Under the pieces are notes generated by a model. That model did no database searches. It saw nothing but the letters and a program-made list of their open reading frames with translations, and was not told the origin of the DNA. 64,000 nt of DNA, from positions 310,001 to 374,000 of the forward strand of contig CANNEK010000004.1 in NCBI GenBank assembly GCA_947503625.1. The letters run 5' to 3'. Positions 62,136-64,000 of this stretch are shown piece after piece (position 1 is the stretch's first letter; each line of letters starts with the position of its first letter). This DNA comes from an uncultured Kordiimonas sp. (GTDB taxonomy: Bacteria > Pseudomonadota > Alphaproteobacteria > Sphingomonadales > Kordiimonadaceae). The translations under genes were made by a program, and so were the position numbers.

Positions 62136-62735
62136 ATGTTTACCGGAATTGTTACAGATGTTGGCAAAGTTAAAGCCATAAGCGGCGAGGCGGACTTAAG
62201 GTTCACGTTGTCGACAGGGTATGATACCGCAACGATTGATATTGGGGCTTCCATTGCCTGCGGAGGCGTTTGTCTAACTGTCGTTGATAAAAGCGATGGT
62301 GATTTCTCCGTGGATGTTTCTCAGGAAACCCTGAAGGTCACCAGCCTGGGTACCTGGAAAGCGGGCACCGAAATCAATCTGGAGCGCTCTCTGAAGCTGG
62401 GAGATGAGCTGGGTGGTCATATCGTTACAGGCCATGTGGACTGTCTCGGAAAAATCGTACGCTTTGATGACGTCGGTGATTCGATCGATATGAGAGTGGT
62501 AGTACCCTCAGAGTTTAAACACCTCGTGGCCACCAAAGGCAGTGTAACTGTTGACGGTGCATCGCTGACAGTCAACGCCGTTGTCGACTCTGCAAACGAG
62601 AGTGTTTTTTCAATTAATTTGATCCCGCATACGCAGCAGGTCACAAGTTTTCGAAACAGCAACGCTGGTGATGCGGTGAATGTAGAATTTGATATTCTGG
62701 CGCGTTATGTCTCGCGCCTCCAGGTGAAGGGCTAG
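62136..62735 (+). CDS. ribE: Riboflavin synthase
   Basis: RibE dismutates 6,7-dimethyl-8-ribityllumazine to riboflavin. The 199-residue protein has two similar lumazine-binding domains: MFTGIVTDVGKV with CGGVCLTV, and GHIVTGHVDC with VTVDGASLTVN. It ends 4 bases before ribBA, so the genes are coupled. Confidence 0.96.
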   Translation: MFTGIVTDVGKVKAISGEADLRFTLSTGYDTATIDIGASIACGGVCLTVVDKSDGDFSVDVSQETLKVTSLGTWKAGTEINLERSLKLGDELGGHIVTGHVDCLGKIVRFDDVGDSIDMRVVVPSEFKHLVATKGSVTVDGASLTVNAVVDSANESVFSINLIPHTQQVTSFRNSNAGDAVNVEFDILARYVSRLQVKG

Positions 62736-62738
62736 CCT

Positions 62739-63839
62739 GTGCCAGAGAGATTTTTATCCAGTATTGAAGATGTTATCGAAGATGCGCGCAACGGTCGCAT
62801 GTTTATCCTGGTTGATGATGAAGACAGGGAAAACGAAGGGGATTTGATCATCCCGGCTCAGATGGCGACACCGGATGCTATCAATTTTATGGCCAAATAC
62901 GGCCGGGGCCTTATTTGTCTGCCCTTAAGCCGCCGCCGTGTCGAAGAGCTTGAGTTGCCACTGATGAGCAGCAACAATCAAGCACGTCACCAAACTGCCT
63001 TTACCGTGGCGATTGAAGCCAAAACCGGAGTGACAACCGGCATTTCGGCTGCCGACCGCGCCAGGACAATTGCCGTTGCAATTGATGCCTCGAAGGGAAA
63101 AGACGACCTGGCAACGCCTGGTCATGTGTTCCCGTTGGTCGCGCGTGATGGCGGAGTTCTTGTGAGGGCAGGTCACACTGAAGCTGCGGTTGATATATCA
63201 CGGCTCGCGGGCCTCAATCCTTCGGCAGTAATTTGCGAAATTATGAACGAAGATGGCACAATGGCGCGTTTGCCGGATCTGGTCGAGTTTGCCAAAGAAC
63301 ATGATCTGAAAGTTGCTACCATTCGCGACCTGATCGCCTATCGTCTTAAAAATGACGCTTTGGTTGAGAAGGTTCGGGAAAGCAATTTTGTTCGACAGAG
63401 CGGATGTGAATGGAAGCTTTCTGTGTATCGCTCCACGGCAGACCTTAAAGAAACCGTTGCAATTTCATATGGCGAGATCAAACCCGACAACCCTGTCGCG
63501 GTTCGCATGCATTCCTTGAACCCCTATGAAGATATTCTGGGGATGGATCACCCGCGCACCGGGCAGTTGCAGCGAGCGCTTTCGTTGATCGAAGAAGTGG
63601 GGGCAGGCGTTGTTGTTATCTTCCCGGTTCCTGTGGGTGGAGGCGCCGCAAAAATTGCGGAAGAAAAGGCTAAAAGCAAAGGGCAGGGTACGCTTCGCGA
63701 CTATGGTATTGGTGCGCAGATTCTTCGCGATCTTGGTGTGCGCCACATGATTTTGCTAACAAATTCACCCAGCCACATTGTTGGGCTTGAAGGATATGGT
63801 CTCGACGTTGTAGAACAGCGCGAAATTCCAGCGGAATAA
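62739..63839 (+). CDS. ribB: RibBA with degenerate cyclohydrolase half
   Basis: The N-terminal half (1-205) is a complete 3,4-dihydroxy-2-butanone-4-phosphate synthase, with [25 protein letters not shown] and [22 protein letters not shown]. The C-terminal half (about 215-366) has the fold of GTP cyclohydrolase II but lacks the zinc cysteines (expected C-x2-D/C-C) and the RQEGRG-type catalytic loop. It keeps [17 protein letters not shown] and LEGYGL. The protein therefore likely supplies only RibB activity, as in many alphaproteobacteria, and RibA must be elsewhere. Start GTG at 62739. Confidence 0.92.
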   Translation: MPERFLSSIEDVIEDARNGRMFILVDDEDRENEGDLIIPAQMATPDAINFMAKYGRGLICLPLSRRRVEELELPLMSSNNQARHQTAFTVAIEAKTGVTTGISAADRARTIAVAIDASKGKDDLATPGHVFPLVARDGGVLVRAGHTEAAVDISRLAGLNPSAVICEIMNEDGTMARLPDLVEFAKEHDLKVATIRDLIAYRLKNDALVEKVRESNFVRQSGCEWKLSVYRSTADLKETVAISYGEIKPDNPVAVRMHSLNPYEDILGMDHPRTGQLQRALSLIEEVGAGVVVIFPVPVGGGAAKIAEEKAKSKGQGTLRDYGIGAQILRDLGVRHMILLTNSPSHIVGLEGYGLDVVEQREIPAE

Positions 63840-63861
63840 TAAGTTTTATAAGGGAGCCATA

Positions 63862-64000
63862 ATGGCTAAACCTCATTTTTTGATCGTTGAAGCCCGGTTT
63901 TATGCGGACTTGGCAGACGAACTGGTTGCGGGTGCGATCGAAGCAATTGAAGCTGCGGGCGCCACTTGGGATCGTTTGGACGTACCTGGTGCACTGGAAA
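63862..64000 (+). CDS. ribH: Lumazine synthase RibH (cut by window end)
   Basis: The first 46 residues of 6,7-dimethyl-8-ribityllumazine synthase are present: [22 protein letters not shown], then [19 protein letters not shown]. The AR-F-Y and VPGA-E motifs bind substrate. AGGGAG precedes the ATG. It follows ribBA by 22 bases and completes the ribD-ribE-ribBA-ribH order. Confidence 0.9.
   Translation, partial: MAKPHFLIVEARFYADLADELVAGAIEAIEAAGATWDRLDVPGALE

Overview
The window reads as a contiguous piece of a motile, Gram-negative alphaproteobacterial chromosome of moderate G+C. Supports are a C4-pathway 5-aminolevulinate synthase (HemA), a DUF6468 protein beside fliM, a RibBA with a decayed RibA half, an LdtR-like MarR regulator, and a full exosortase A (XrtA)/PEP-CTERM exopolysaccharide locus. 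An aquatic or marine lineage such as Kordiimonadales, Emcibacterales or Sneathiellales fits the gene content, but I cannot fix the order from sequence reading alone.

Region 1 (1-12.3 kb) is flagellar. flgF-flgG-flgA-flgH run leftward behind a good sigma-54 (-24/-12) promoter. fliL-fliM-DUF6468-motE-like-cheZ-motB-like-motB-giant TPR protein run rightward. Two MotB-like genes are adjacent, and only the second keeps the proton-channel aspartate. Region 2 (12.3-15 kb) is a bufferin/gig-type copper operon: a DUF2282 precursor with four cysteines, a DUF692/MNIO oxidase, a DUF2063 partner and a DoxX membrane protein. An 11-bp perfect inverted repeat overlaps the ribosome-binding site of the oxidase gene and encloses its start codon. 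Region 3 (15-19 kb) holds an Lrp regulator, aminopeptidase N and an XRE regulator.

Region 4 (19-42.4 kb) is the XrtA/PEP-CTERM system. It has a large PEP-CTERM surface protein with a Pro-Thr-Ser minisatellite, a divergent CobT-like protein lacking catalytic glutamates, and a run of polysaccharide and sorting genes: initiating sugar transferase, PrsT, glycosyltransferases, GalE-like epimerase, export lipoprotein, chain-length protein, tyrosine autokinase, outer-membrane barrel, AAA ATPase, deacetylase, FemAB protein, XrtA-EpsI and an asparagine-synthase-like amidotransferase. Together they should make and export a polysaccharide and process PEP-CTERM proteins. phoB-phoR follow on the opposite strand.

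Region 5 (44.7-47.8 kb) is the least understood part. It is a four-gene cassette made of a secreted-looking protein with two aspartate runs, a PqqD-like chaperone, an HprK-related kinase and a nucleotidyltransferase (HPr-rel-A type). I read it as a possible peptide or protein modification system. Region 6 (47.9-64 kb) is housekeeping: class II DAHP synthase, NadE, GltX, CysS, a TrmJ-type methyltransferase, a stand-alone C-type-lectin-like protein, HemB, a MarR regulator, HemA, RpiB, GlyA, NrdR and the riboflavin genes ribD-ribE-ribBA-ribH (the last cut by the window end). No tRNA, rRNA, CRISPR array, insertion sequence or prophage was seen.
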